From: SZAS-103 sp038316385
GTDB taxonomy: Bacteria > Pseudomonadota > Gammaproteobacteria > Xanthomonadales > Xanthomonadaceae
Reading direction: 5' to 3'
DNA length: 64,000 bases
Assembly (NCBI GenBank): GCA_038316385.1
Contig: JBBQAN010000008.1
Span: 62,001 to 126,000 of the forward strand
Shown: piece after piece, positions 16,451-25,593 of the stretch
Position numbering within the stretch: position 1 is the first letter of the stretch
Layout of the letters: every line of letters begins with the position of its first letter
The notes under the pieces: model-generated
The model's input: only the letters and a program-made list of their open reading frames with translations
Database searches by the model: none
What the model was told of the DNA's origin: nothing
Made by a program: the position numbers and the translations under genes

Positions 16451-18082
16451 ATGCCTGCTTCCGATTCCTCTTCTCCGCGTCCTGCCGCGATGCGACACAG
16501 TGTGCGTCGCGCGCTGCTTTCGGTTTCCGACAAGACCGGCGTGATCGACCTCGCCCGCGCATTGCAAGCACACGGCGTCGAACTGCTGTCCACCGGCGGC
16601 ACCGCGAAAGCCTTGCGCGACGCGGGCATTGTGGTGCGCGAGGTCAGCGACGTCACCGGTTTCCCAGAGATCATGGATGGCCGCGTCAAGACCCTGCATC
16701 CGGCGATTCACGGCGGCTTGCTCGGGCGCGAAGGCATTGACGATAGGGTGATGGCCGAGCATGGCATCGCGTCGATCGATTTGCTGGTTGTGAATCTTTA
16801 TCCGTTCGAAGCCACCGTCGCGACGCCAGATTGCAGCTACGAAGTAGCGGTCGAAAACATCGACATCGGTGGTCCGGCAATGCTGCGCGCGGCGGCGAAG
16901 AACCATACGCGCGTCGCAGTCGTCGTCGATCCGGCCGACTATGGCGAACTCGTCGAAGCGATCGCGCAAGGCGGCACTGCCGAGGCGCAACGCCGCACGC
17001 TCGCCGCGAAAGCCTACGCCCATTCCGCGCACTACGACGGCCGAATCGCGCAGTGGCTGGCAACGCGAGCAAACGATCCGGCTCAGCCAGAAGCGTGGCC
17101 GGCGACAATGCATCTCTCGCTCAACCTGGCGAGCGCGCTGCGTTACGGCGAAAATCCACACCAGTCTGGCGCGCTGTATCTCGAAAAGAACGCAGCCGCG
17201 AATGGCATCGTCGCCACCGCGCGCTTCCTGCAAGGCAAGGAACTGAGCTACAACAACCTCGCCGACGCCGATGCCGCGCTCGAATGCGTGAAAGCGTTCG
17301 ACGCGGCGGCTTGCGTGATCGTCAAGCACTCCAATCCTTGCGGCGTTGCAGTCGCTACGAACATCTTCGATGCCTACGACAAGGCCTACTCTACCGATCC
17401 GACCTCGGCATTCGGTGGCATCATCGCGTTCAATCGCCCACTCGATACGGCGACCGCGAAAGAAATCGTCAAGCGCCAGTTCGTCGAAGTCGTGATCGCG
17501 CCGGAAGTTTCCGCTGACGCACTCGTTGCGTTTGCGAAGAAACCGAACGTGCGCGTGCTCGCTTGCGGCGCGTTAATTCAATCCGTTCTTGGTGAGCCTG
17601 CCGAAGCATGGCCGACACAATACGATTTCAAGCGCATCGCCGGTGGCCTGCTCGTGCAGGATGCGGATAGCGATGCGTTGATCGCGAGCGACCTCGAGAT
17701 CGTCAGCAAACGCGCACCCAGCGAAACAGAAATCGCCGACCTCCTGTTCGCATGGAAGGTCGCGATGCATGTCAAATCCAACGCGATCGTCTACGCGAAA
17801 GATCAACGCACCATTGGTATCGGCGCCGGTCAAATGAGCCGCGTGGTCAGCGCGAAGATCGCCGCGCTCAAGGCCGACGAAGCAGCTCTTGCTGTGCCCG
17901 GTTCGGTAATGGCGAGCGATGCCTTTTTCCCGTTCCGCGATGGCCTCGACGCCGCCGGAGCAGCCGGCATCCGCGCCGTGATCCAGCCCGGCGGCTCGAT
18001 GCGCGACAACGAAGTCATCGCCGCAGCCGACGAGCACGACATCGCGATGGTGTTCACCGCGCGCCGTCATTTCCGGCATTGA
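16451..18082 (+). CDS. purH: Bifunctional AICAR transformylase / IMP cyclohydrolase
   Basis: 543 residues. The N-terminal MGS-like cyclohydrolase domain starts RRALLSVSDKTGVIDLARAL with FPEIMDGRVKTLHP. The AICAR formyltransferase domain has RYGENPHQSGALY and VKHSNPCGVA (active-site Lys-His). It performs the last two steps of IMP synthesis. ATG 16451 is the first credible start; an in-frame TTG precedes it. purD follows after 10 bases, so purHD form an operon. Confidence 0.98.
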   Translation: MPASDSSSPRPAAMRHSVRRALLSVSDKTGVIDLARALQAHGVELLSTGGTAKALRDAGIVVREVSDVTGFPEIMDGRVKTLHPAIHGGLLGREGIDDRVMAEHGIASIDLLVVNLYPFEATVATPDCSYEVAVENIDIGGPAMLRAAAKNHTRVAVVVDPADYGELVEAIAQGGTAEAQRRTLAAKAYAHSAHYDGRIAQWLATRANDPAQPEAWPATMHLSLNLASALRYGENPHQSGALYLEKNAAANGIVATARFLQGKELSYNNLADADAALECVKAFDAAACVIVKHSNPCGVAVATNIFDAYDKAYSTDPTSAFGGIIAFNRPLDTATAKEIVKRQFVEVVIAPEVSADALVAFAKKPNVRVLACGALIQSVLGEPAEAWPTQYDFKRIAGGLLVQDADSDALIASDLEIVSKRAPSETEIADLLFAWKVAMHVKSNAIVYAKDQRTIGIGAGQMSRVVSAKIAALKADEAALAVPGSVMASDAFFPFRDGLDAAGAAGIRAVIQPGGSMRDNEVIAAADEHDIAMVFTARRHFRH

Positions 18083-18092
18083 GCCGCAAATC

Positions 18093-19376
18093 ATGAAAAT
18101 CCTCGTCATTGGTTCTGGAGGTCGCGAACACGCACTCGCGTGGAAGCTCGCTCAGTCGCCACGCATCAGCGAAGTGCTCGTCGCGCCCGGCAATGCCGGC
18201 ACTGCAACCGAAACGAAGTGCCACAATGTCGCGGTGGCAGCGAACGACATCGACGGTCTGCTTGCGCTGGTGAAATCCGAAGGCGTTGAAGTCACGGTCG
18301 TCGGCCCCGAAGGCCCACTGGTCGCCGGTCTCGTTGATCGTTTTCGTGCTGAAGACCTGCGTATTTTCGGGCCAACTGCGGCGGCCGCGCAGCTAGAAGG
18401 CAGCAAGGCTTTTGCAAAGGATTTTCTTGCGCGCCACAAAATCCCGACTGCGCACTACGCGGTATTCAACGCACTCGAAGCCGCGCTCGCGTACTTGCGA
18501 CAAGTAGGCGCGCCGATTGTGGTGAAAGCCGATGGCCTCGCCGCTGGCAAAGGGGTGATCGTCGCGATGACTCTCGACGAAGCCGAGGCTGCGGTGCGCG
18601 ACATGCTCGCAGGCAATGCTTTTGGTGCAGCCGGATCACGCGTGGTCATTGAGGAATTCCTCGATGGCGAAGAAGCGAGTTTTATCTCCATCGTCGATGG
18701 AAAATTCGCGTTGCCGATGGCCACATCGCAGGATCACAAGCGCGTGTTTGATGACGACACCGGCCCGAATACCGGCGGAATGGGCGCGTATTCGCCGGCG
18801 CCGGTAGTCACGCCCGAAGTGCATGCGCGGGTGATGCGCGAGATCGTCGAGCCGACCGTGCTCGGCATGATCGCCGATGGCATCCCATTCACCGGATTTC
18901 TTTACGCGGGACTGATGATCGACAATGCCGGTTTGCCGAAGGTGATCGAGTTCAACGTGCGCTTTGGCGATCCGGAAACGCAGCCGGTGATGTTGCGCTT
19001 GCAAAGCGACTTGCTCGATCTGGTCGAAGCGGCGATCGATGCGCGTTTGCATGAAGTCGAAGCGACGTGGACTCCACACTGTGCGTTGGGAGTGGTGATG
19101 GCGGCAGCGAATTATCCGGACACGCCGAAGACCGGCGATGTCATCCATGGGTTGCATGCGCCGCAACCAGTCGGCACGAAAGTATTCCAGGCTGGAACGA
19201 AGCTCGACACTGATGGCAACGTCGTCACCAGCGGCGGTCGCGTGCTCTGCGTGTGCTCACTCGGCGCTAGCGTGGCCGCTGCGCAACGCGCGGCTTACGA
19301 TGCCGTTGCGAAGATATCGTGGGACGGCGAAGTCCATCGCACCGATATCGGCTGGCGCGCGATCGCGCGCGAATGA
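18093..19376 (+). CDS. purD: Phosphoribosylamine-glycine ligase (GAR synthetase)
   Basis: 427 residues of the ATP-grasp family: ILVIGSGGREHALAWKL, VKADGLAAGKGV, SQDHKRVFDDDTGPNTGGMG, FNVRFGDPETQ. It joins glycine to phosphoribosylamine in purine synthesis. Normal length and intact; co-oriented with purH. Confidence 0.98.
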   Translation: MKILVIGSGGREHALAWKLAQSPRISEVLVAPGNAGTATETKCHNVAVAANDIDGLLALVKSEGVEVTVVGPEGPLVAGLVDRFRAEDLRIFGPTAAAAQLEGSKAFAKDFLARHKIPTAHYAVFNALEAALAYLRQVGAPIVVKADGLAAGKGVIVAMTLDEAEAAVRDMLAGNAFGAAGSRVVIEEFLDGEEASFISIVDGKFALPMATSQDHKRVFDDDTGPNTGGMGAYSPAPVVTPEVHARVMREIVEPTVLGMIADGIPFTGFLYAGLMIDNAGLPKVIEFNVRFGDPETQPVMLRLQSDLLDLVEAAIDARLHEVEATWTPHCALGVVMAAANYPDTPKTGDVIHGLHAPQPVGTKVFQAGTKLDTDGNVVTSGGRVLCVCSLGASVAAAQRAAYDAVAKISWDGEVHRTDIGWRAIARE

Positions 19377-19443
19377 AAATAACCTCGCCTGCATAAGACC
19401 GCATTCACCTGCTAGGCTCGCAGCAACGCTGCGGGGAGCGCGC

Positions 19444-21330
19444 ATGTCCGGCCACAACCAGTTCGCGCTGCTCGGCAAGCGCCGTTTCGCTCCGTTCTTC
19501 GTGACGCAATTGCTTGGCGCGTTCAACGACAACGTGTTCCGCAATGCGACGTTGGTGTTGATCACATCGCAACTCGGACTGAGTATCGCGCAGCAATCGC
19601 TGTACACGAATCTTGCGCCCGCGTTGTTCATCCTGCCGTTCTTCTTCTTTTCGGCGAGCGCTGGACAACTTGCTGACAAGTACGAGAAGACGCTGATCAT
19701 CCGCGCGGTGAAGGTGTTCGAGATCGTGGCAATGTCGATCGCGGCGTATGGTTTTTACGCACACCACGCGAGCCTGCTGATGATCGTGCTGTTCCTGATG
19801 GGTTTGCATTCCACGGTATTCGGGCCGATCAAGTATTCGATCCTGCCGCAGGCGCTGCATCCACAGGAACTCGTCGGCGGCAATGGATTGGTCGAAACCG
19901 GCACTGCACTCGCGATCCTGTTCGGGATGATGCTGGGCGGCAGCTTGATGCTCGTGCCGGGTCATGGATCGACTCTGGCATCGCTTGCGGTCATAGGCAT
20001 CGCGTTGATCGGTTATGTAGCGTCGCGTTCGATTCCGCCTGCTCCGCCGACTGCGCCGGATCTCCAGATCAATTTCAATCCGTTCACCGAAAGCTGGCGC
20101 ACATTCAAGCTGTGCACCAAGCAGCGCGCGGTGTTCAACTCGGTGCTTGGCATTTCATGGTTCTGGTTTTTCGGCACTGCGCTCACTGCACAATTGCCGG
20201 TCTATGCGGAAACCCAACTCGGCGGCGGCAGCGCGTTGTATCTGCTCGCGCTTGGCGTGTTTTCGGTCGGCACCGGAATTGGCTCGCTGTTATGCGAAAA
20301 ACTATCCGGGCGCACGGTCGAAATCGGTCTGGTGCCGCTTGGCGCGTTTGGCTTGAGCGCGTTCATGCTGGATTTGTATTTCGCACGCCCGGGCGTTGCG
20401 CCGCAAACCGGTCTGGATGTTACGGGCTTCCTGCATGCGACCGGAAGTCTGCACATCCTTGCCGACTTGATGCTGATCGGCGTGTTCGGCGGCTTCTTCC
20501 TCGTTCCATTGTTTGCGCTGGTGCAAAGCCGCACGTCGCGCAGTGAACTCTCGCGCGTGATCGCCGGCAACAACATCCTCAACGCCGTATTCATCGTCGC
20601 GGCGGCGGCATGCGGAATCATTTCCAATTCGGTACTGCACTGGAGCATTCCACATTTTTTTCTCGCGATTGCATTGCTCAACGCGGTCGTCGCGATCTAC
20701 ATCTTCACACTGGTTCCTGAATTCCTGATGCGGTTTCTTGCATGGCTGTTGATGAAAGCCATGTACCGGCTGCGCGTGCATGGCGTCGAAAACATTCCAG
20801 ACGAAGGCGCTGCGCTACTGGTGTGCAATCACGTGAGTTATCTGGATGCGTTGCTGATCGGCGGCGCGGTGCCGCGACCGGCGCGCTTCGTGATGTATTA
20901 CAGAATCTTCAACACCCCGGGCGCCGGCTGGGTTTTCAAGGCAGCGCGCGCGATCCCGATTGCGGGTGTGCGCGAGGACGCAGCTATGATGGAACGCGCG
21001 TTCGCGCAGATCGATGCGGCGCTGGCGGCGGGCGAACTGGTCTGCATCTTTCCCGAAGGCGCGTTGACCAAAGACGGCGAGATCGCTGCGTTCAAGTCTG
21101 GCATCGAACGCGTCCTCGCAATGCGTGCAGTGCCAGTTGTGCCGTTGGCGTTGCGCGGCATGTGGGCGAGTATGTGGAGCAAGCGCAGCAGCCGCTTGCG
21201 GCAATTGAGAATGCCGCGACGGATACGCGCGCATGTCGAGTTGATCGTCGGCTTACCTATTCCTGGCGCGGACGCCAATGCGGAAATGCTCGAAGCGAAA
21301 GTGCGCGCATTGCGCGGAGATGCAGCGTAG
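19444..21330 (+). CDS. LplT-like MFS transporter fused to a PlsC-type acyltransferase
   Basis: 628 residues from ATG 19444, which follows GGGGAG. Residues 1 to about 420 form an MFS transporter of the lysophospholipid-flippase type (FAPFFVTQLLGAFNDNVFRNA, GPIKYSILPQAL). The remainder is a glycerophospholipid acyltransferase with NHVSYLD (His463/Asp468) and FPEGALT (536-542). Such fusions import and re-acylate lysophospholipids to repair envelope lipids. Unlike the longer Aas-type fusions there is no AMP-binding acyl-ACP synthetase domain, so acyl donors must come from elsewhere. The open frame extends upstream into purD but that part is an overlap artefact. Confidence 0.88.
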   Translation: MSGHNQFALLGKRRFAPFFVTQLLGAFNDNVFRNATLVLITSQLGLSIAQQSLYTNLAPALFILPFFFFSASAGQLADKYEKTLIIRAVKVFEIVAMSIAAYGFYAHHASLLMIVLFLMGLHSTVFGPIKYSILPQALHPQELVGGNGLVETGTALAILFGMMLGGSLMLVPGHGSTLASLAVIGIALIGYVASRSIPPAPPTAPDLQINFNPFTESWRTFKLCTKQRAVFNSVLGISWFWFFGTALTAQLPVYAETQLGGGSALYLLALGVFSVGTGIGSLLCEKLSGRTVEIGLVPLGAFGLSAFMLDLYFARPGVAPQTGLDVTGFLHATGSLHILADLMLIGVFGGFFLVPLFALVQSRTSRSELSRVIAGNNILNAVFIVAAAACGIISNSVLHWSIPHFFLAIALLNAVVAIYIFTLVPEFLMRFLAWLLMKAMYRLRVHGVENIPDEGAALLVCNHVSYLDALLIGGAVPRPARFVMYYRIFNTPGAGWVFKAARAIPIAGVREDAAMMERAFAQIDAALAAGELVCIFPEGALTKDGEIAAFKSGIERVLAMRAVPVVPLALRGMWASMWSKRSSRLRQLRMPRRIRAHVELIVGLPIPGADANAEMLEAKVRALRGDAA

Positions 21331-21340
21331 CAGAGCCGTC

Positions 21341-21370
21341 CTGGGTTCCGCTTTGATGCGGTTAGCCCAG
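21341..21370. terminator. Possible terminator hairpin between convergent genes
   Basis: CTGGG TT CCGC TTTGAT GCGG TTAG CCCAG folds into a two-part stem between the acyltransferase fusion and the convergent ampE, overlapping the ampE stop. No T-tract follows, so function as an intrinsic terminator is uncertain. Confidence 0.35.
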
Positions 21371-22252
21371 AAGCCGGGCGATCACGAACAGCGCAAGCAC
21401 CGCCAGCCACAACAACAGCATGCGCCAGATCAGGCTCATCGCGTCGCGTAGTTCGAGCAGCGCAGGCGTCGCGGCCATCGCGTTGCCGTCGGACACATCG
21501 GTGTCATCGTCGGCGATTTCGATATCAACGCTCGCGCGCGCGGCGGCGCCGAGGAATCCGGTATCGAGACGCGCTCCGCCAGCGTGCCATTCGCGCCACG
21601 CGCTGAATACCGCATCGAAATTCGCGGCAAGCGCGAGCGCCAGCGTCATCAGTTGCGCGACCGGCCATTCCAGCACCAACAGCAACCAGCGTGCGGCCTC
21701 GCGTTGCGCCGACGGCATGTCGGCGTGCGCAGGATCGCTGCCCAGCAATGCGCCGATGCGGTACAGCAATACGCCGGCCGGCCCGAGCAGCAGAAACCAG
21801 AACAACGGCCCGAACCAGCGCCGCAAGGCAGCGGCGAACACACCTTCGATCAATGCATGCCCGTCGAACGAGGGCGCATTAGCCGGCAACAGGCTCGCGG
21901 CGGCAGCGCGCTTGCGTTCGGTGTCCGGCGCATCGACGATCGCATCGACATCCAGATCCAGATCGCGCGGCCCCCAGCAATAGAACAGCAGCAGCACCGC
22001 GAACACGAACTCCGGAATGCCCCACAAGGAATGCTGCAGCGCGAGTTGCAGCAGGCCGATCAACAGCACCGGCAGGCCGACGATCAGCAGCAATCCGGTA
22101 CGTCCGTTCAAGGCACTTTCGGTATCCGCCGACAATCCGTCGATGTAGCGCCGCCAATCCACCAGCCAGTCGATACGCCGCAACGCAGTCAGCGACTGCA
22201 GCGCATGTCCTGCGATCAGGACGATGACGACGGCGATCAGGGTTGCGGACAT
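21362..22252 (-). CDS. ampE: AmpE-like inner-membrane protein
   Basis: 296 residues with an N-terminal helix, LVDWRRYIDGL, and membrane segments LLIVGLPVLLIGLLQLAL, EFVFAVLLLFYCWGPRDLDLDVDAI, RRWFGPLFWFLLLGPAGVLLYRI and a C-terminal helix. This is the AmpE/CobD-like family, described as a sensory modulator in the ampDE locus for beta-lactamase induction. Here ampD is not adjacent; the neighbour is nudC, whose end overlaps the ampE start by 16 bases. The family call is solid; a role in beta-lactam response is not shown. Confidence 0.85.
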   Translation of the reverse strand: MSATLIAVVIVLIAGHALQSLTALRRIDWLVDWRRYIDGLSADTESALNGRTGLLLIVGLPVLLIGLLQLALQHSLWGIPEFVFAVLLLFYCWGPRDLDLDVDAIVDAPDTERKRAAAASLLPANAPSFDGHALIEGVFAAALRRWFGPLFWFLLLGPAGVLLYRIGALLGSDPAHADMPSAQREAARWLLLVLEWPVAQLMTLALALAANFDAVFSAWREWHAGGARLDTGFLGAAARASVDIEIADDDTDVSDGNAMAATPALLELRDAMSLIWRMLLLWLAVLALFVIARLLG

Positions 22253-23136
22253 GGAGGGCGCTCGAAGTGCATGCGCTCGATTCTAAACCCGCCGGCCAGG
22301 CAACCATCGATCAGCCAGCGCGAGATTGATTCGGAGCGCGACAAGCCCAGCGTTCCGCCGGCGACTTCGGCAAGCAATTCGTCGCGACCGAACCAGCGCG
22401 CGTCCTCGAGTTCGTCGTTGCAGCGCGGCTCGTCGGGTTCGGCGAGTGCGGAAAATCCGAGCATCAACCCGGATGGGAACGGCCATGGCTGCGACGCGAT
22501 GTAGTCCGCACGCAGCACGCGTACGCCGGTCTCTTCCATCACCTCGCGCGCGACGGTGTCCTCAAGCCGTTCGCCAGGTTCGACGAAACCGGCGAGCAGC
22601 GAATAACGTCCACGCGGCCAGTTCGCTTGCCGACCGAGCAGCAGGCGCTCGCCATCGCTGACCAACATGATCACCGCCGCATCGATGCGTGGGTAATGAT
22701 CGCTTGCACATCCGTCGCAGCGCGCGACATGGCCGCTGTGGGAAGATCGCAACCGCGCGCCGCAGTGGACGCAGAAACGGGTGCGTTGCCGCCAGAGCAG
22801 CAATGCGCGCGCATAAGCGAACAGGCCGGCTTCAAATGCCGACAGCTGCGAGGCCGCGCTCCGCAGATCAAGCGCGTTCGCAAGCGTATCGGTGCGATGC
22901 GCGAACCACGCGCCATCGGCATCAATGCCGAGGAACAATGCCTCGTCGAAGGCGCCTTCCGAAAAATGATTGCCGCGTTTCAGTGCGAGCGCATCACGCC
23001 CGATATTCAACTCAACATCGGAGTTGCTATCGAGGGTCAGTACGCGCGCCGTCGGCCACAATACGGCGAGTCGTTCGCGATCGTTGCGCAAGTGTTCGGC
23101 GCGATCGAGCTGGCAACCGGTGAACGCGATGTGCAT
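22237..23136 (-). CDS. nudC: NAD+ diphosphatase / NAD-cap hydrolase NudC
   Basis: 299 residues from ATG 23136 (a TTG at 23178 would add 14). The order is an N-terminal NADH-pyrophosphatase domain, a four-cysteine zinc site (CVHCG and CDGCA), the Nudix box GFVEPGERLEDTVAREVMEE, and the NudC marker SQPWPFP. It hydrolyses NAD(H) and removes NAD caps from RNA. It overlaps ampE, indicating co-transcription. Confidence 0.96.
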   Translation of the reverse strand: MHIAFTGCQLDRAEHLRNDRERLAVLWPTARVLTLDSNSDVELNIGRDALALKRGNHFSEGAFDEALFLGIDADGAWFAHRTDTLANALDLRSAASQLSAFEAGLFAYARALLLWRQRTRFCVHCGARLRSSHSGHVARCDGCASDHYPRIDAAVIMLVSDGERLLLGRQANWPRGRYSLLAGFVEPGERLEDTVAREVMEETGVRVLRADYIASQPWPFPSGLMLGFSALAEPDEPRCNDELEDARWFGRDELLAEVAGGTLGLSRSESISRWLIDGCLAGGFRIERMHFERPPCPQP

Positions 23137-23189
23137 GGATGCACAAGTGGCGCCGATCGGTGGTGGCGCGGCGCTCAAGACTCTGCCGA

Positions 23190-23591
23190 TTACGCCGAAA
23201 ACGAACTGCCGCAGCCGCAGGTGGTTTTCGCGTTCGGGTTGCGGATCGAGAACTGCGCGCCATGCAGGCTTTCGCTGTAGTCCACTTCCGCACCCATGAG
23301 GTACTGCAGGCTCAGCGGATCGACCAGCAAGGTCACGCCGTCCTTCTGCACGGCGAGATCGTCCTCGGCCTGTTCCTCATCGAAGCTGAAACCGTACTGG
23401 AAACCCGAGCAGCCGCCGCCGCTGATATAGACGCGCAGCTTGAGCCCTGCATTGCCCTCTTCGCGAATCAACTCGGCGACCTTGCTCGCGGCCGCGCTGG
23501 TGAACACCAGCGGTGCGTCGAGCTGCTGGTAGTTCTGCGGGGCGGACGCCGACGGCATGGATGCCGGATGCATGGGAAGCGCGTTGGACAT
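23190..23591 (-). CDS. erpA: Iron-sulfur cluster insertion protein ErpA
   Basis: 133 residues from ATG 23591. The A-type carrier core is present with the three cluster-binding cysteines: GGGCSGFQYGF (Cys61) and TTCGCGSSF (Cys125 and Cys127). A Pro/Ala/Met-rich N-terminal extension of about 20 residues precedes it. It delivers Fe-S clusters to apo-enzymes such as those of isoprenoid synthesis. A longer upstream frame exists but does not look coding. Confidence 0.95.
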   Translation of the reverse strand: MSNALPMHPASMPSASAPQNYQQLDAPLVFTSAAASKVAELIREEGNAGLKLRVYISGGGCSGFQYGFSFDEEQAEDDLAVQKDGVTLLVDPLSLQYLMGAEVDYSESLHGAQFSIRNPNAKTTCGCGSSFSA

Positions 23592-23689
23592 GCCCTCAGC
23601 ATGGGGGGTGGCAAGTGATTGTTCAAGCCGTCGCAAGCCCTGGCGTGCGCTGCATGCGCAATCGCGAACTCTAAACAGCGCAATGCACA

Positions 23690-24436
23690 CTATTCGCCAC
23701 TCTTGCCACCGCCGGGCGCAGCGGGTTCGCCACTCAACGCATCGGCCCACGGAAATGCCTGCTGGATCGTGGTGCCTTCCGAACGCAGATTCACGCGCAC
23801 GCGGTGCGGGGTGAAACCCGCCGGCAGCATCACGCTGCCCTCGACTTTTTCGAAATAGCGGAACTGGAACGGTAGCGCAGCGGCGTCGGGCTTCTGCATC
23901 AGATCGGTCCATTGCAGGGTCTGCAACTTGCCGCCAACGGCACCCTCGATCTGCAAGCTCAAATCGCCCTGACTGATCTTGCCGCGATTGAGGTTCTGGG
24001 TCAGCGTGGTCGAAAAGTGCCACGTTCCGTTGGCGTTTCGATCCATCTTCACGCTATGCACCGACAGCCCGCGACGCTGGCCGCTGGTGCCGACCAGTCG
24101 TTCGTAAAAGGAAACATCCGCGCGCAACGCGGAGACCTCCTCGTCGCGTTCGGACAAACTGGACTGCAATTCCTGATTTGCGGCGCGGCTGACGTCGTCG
24201 GAGCGCTTGAGCGTGGTGACGCGTTGTTGCAGGTCGTCGAGCTGGCGGGCCTGAACATGCAGTTGCGTGTTCTCAGCGGCCAGGCGGAACATGTGCGGTG
24301 CGGCCCAGCGCGCGGCCAACCACCAGGTCAGCGCAACGCTGCCGACCCACAGCATCACGATCAGGATCAGCAACCAGCGCTTGCCGCGGCTAAGCGGCGG
24401 CAGGCGGAGATAGCGCACGAGGGTGAAAACGTCCAT
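23690..24436 (-). CDS. DUF6776-type membrane-anchored coiled-coil protein
   Basis: 248 residues from ATG 24436. One transmembrane helix (RWLLILIVMLWVGSVALTWWLAA, about 20-42) is followed by a coiled coil rich in Leu, Gln and Arg (LQLHV to about residue 120), then a beta-rich periplasmic domain (RGLSVHSVKM, GTWHFSTTLTQNLNRGK, FPWAD). This fits the DUF6776 family seen in gammaproteobacteria, function unknown. It lies upstream of erpA on the same strand, with a 98-base gap. Confidence 0.8.
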   Translation of the reverse strand: MDVFTLVRYLRLPPLSRGKRWLLILIVMLWVGSVALTWWLAARWAAPHMFRLAAENTQLHVQARQLDDLQQRVTTLKRSDDVSRAANQELQSSLSERDEEVSALRADVSFYERLVGTSGQRRGLSVHSVKMDRNANGTWHFSTTLTQNLNRGKISQGDLSLQIEGAVGGKLQTLQWTDLMQKPDAAALPFQFRYFEKVEGSVMLPAGFTPHRVRVNLRSEGTTIQQAFPWADALSGEPAAPGGGKSGE

Positions 24437-24519
24437 GCGCTCGTATAGCCGCCGCAACGCGCCACCGTCAAGCTGCGTGGCCGTTATACTCGGGATTCCT
24501 GGACTGGCGATCGACGGCA

Positions 24520-25125
24520 ATGTTTGGTTCCGCAATCGGCAACCCATCCGTCTTTGCCCTCGGCCTGACCCTTGCGTGGCTGGCCGGCGTACGCGTTTAC
24601 CTGACCGTGTTCGGCATCGGCCTGGCTGGCGCGCTGGGCTGGATGGAGCTGCCACCGGCATTGCACGTCACTTCGTCGCCGTGGGTCATCGGAGTTTGCG
24701 GCGCGCTCGCCTTGGTCGAATTCTTCGCCGACAAGATTCCCGGCGTGGACACCGGTTGGGATCTGCTGCACACCCTGTTGCGCATTCCAGCCGGTGCATT
24801 TCTTGCGGCGGCGGCGATGTCGCACGATGGCGCCTTGCATGCGGGCGCATTGGTCGCCGGAGCTGCGCTGGCGCTGACCAGCCACGGCATCAAGACCGGC
24901 ACCCGTGCGCTGATCAACACATCGCCCGAGCCGCTCACCAACTGGAGCGCGTCGCTGGGCGAGGACACGGTGTCGCTGACCGCGCTGGTTTTGCTGATGG
25001 CGCATCCCTGGCTTGCGCTCGGTCTGTCGGTCGGAGCACTGCTGCTGGCCGGGCTGGTGGTGTTGTGGATCTTCCGCGCGGTGTTGCGGCGGATCTCGGG
25101 TCGACGCACGCAGGCAGTCGCCTGA
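24520..25125 (+). CDS. DUF4126 membrane protein
   Basis: 201 residues with six or so hydrophobic segments and the family-typical EFFADKIPGVDTGWDLLHTLLRIPAGA. Inner-membrane protein of unknown function. It is divergent from the DUF6776 gene, and its stop shares a base with the hemJ start (TGATG), so the two are translationally coupled. Confidence 0.85.
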   Translation: MFGSAIGNPSVFALGLTLAWLAGVRVYLTVFGIGLAGALGWMELPPALHVTSSPWVIGVCGALALVEFFADKIPGVDTGWDLLHTLLRIPAGAFLAAAAMSHDGALHAGALVAGAALALTSHGIKTGTRALINTSPEPLTNWSASLGEDTVSLTALVLLMAHPWLALGLSVGALLLAGLVVLWIFRAVLRRISGRRTQAVA

Positions 25126-25541
25126 TGCTGTGGATCAAGGCATTCCATATCGTGTTCGTGGTGGCCTGGTTCGCCGGGTTGTTCTACCTGCCGCGCTTGT
25201 TCATCTACCACCACGACGCGACCGACACGGTGTCGCGCGCGCGCTTCGTGACCATGGAACATCGCCTGCTTGCAATCACCCATATCGGTGCCGCGCTGGC
25301 GCTGGGTTTCGGCATCGCGCTGGTGTTGCAGATGCCCGGATTCATGCAGCAGGGCTGGATGCACGCAAAACTTGGGCTGGTGGTGGCGGTGCTTGCCTAT
25401 CACTGCTGGTGCATGAAACTGGCCGGCGATTTTCGACATGACCGCCCGACGCCATCGTCGCGGTGGCTGCGCTGGTTCAACGAAATTCCAGCGCTGCTGC
25501 TGGTCGGTATCGTCTGTCTGGTCGTCGTCAAACCGTTCTGA
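25125..25541 (+). CDS. hemJ: Protoporphyrinogen IX oxidase HemJ (CopD-like)
   Basis: 138 residues, four transmembrane helices, with the HemJ pattern LWIKAFHIVFVVAWFAGLFYLPRLFIYH at the N-terminus (conserved His), HIGAALALGFGIAL, and WMHAKLGLV. It oxidises protoporphyrinogen IX in haem synthesis in bacteria lacking HemG or HemY. The start is ATG 25125. The longer frame upstream, out of phase with DUF4126, is not real. Confidence 0.9.
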   Translation: MLWIKAFHIVFVVAWFAGLFYLPRLFIYHHDATDTVSRARFVTMEHRLLAITHIGAALALGFGIALVLQMPGFMQQGWMHAKLGLVVAVLAYHCWCMKLAGDFRHDRPTPSSRWLRWFNEIPALLLVGIVCLVVVKPF

Positions 25542-25593
25542 CGTGGCCGCGAAAGGAACGGACAGCGCATAATGCGGCAGGGGGAACCGTGAC

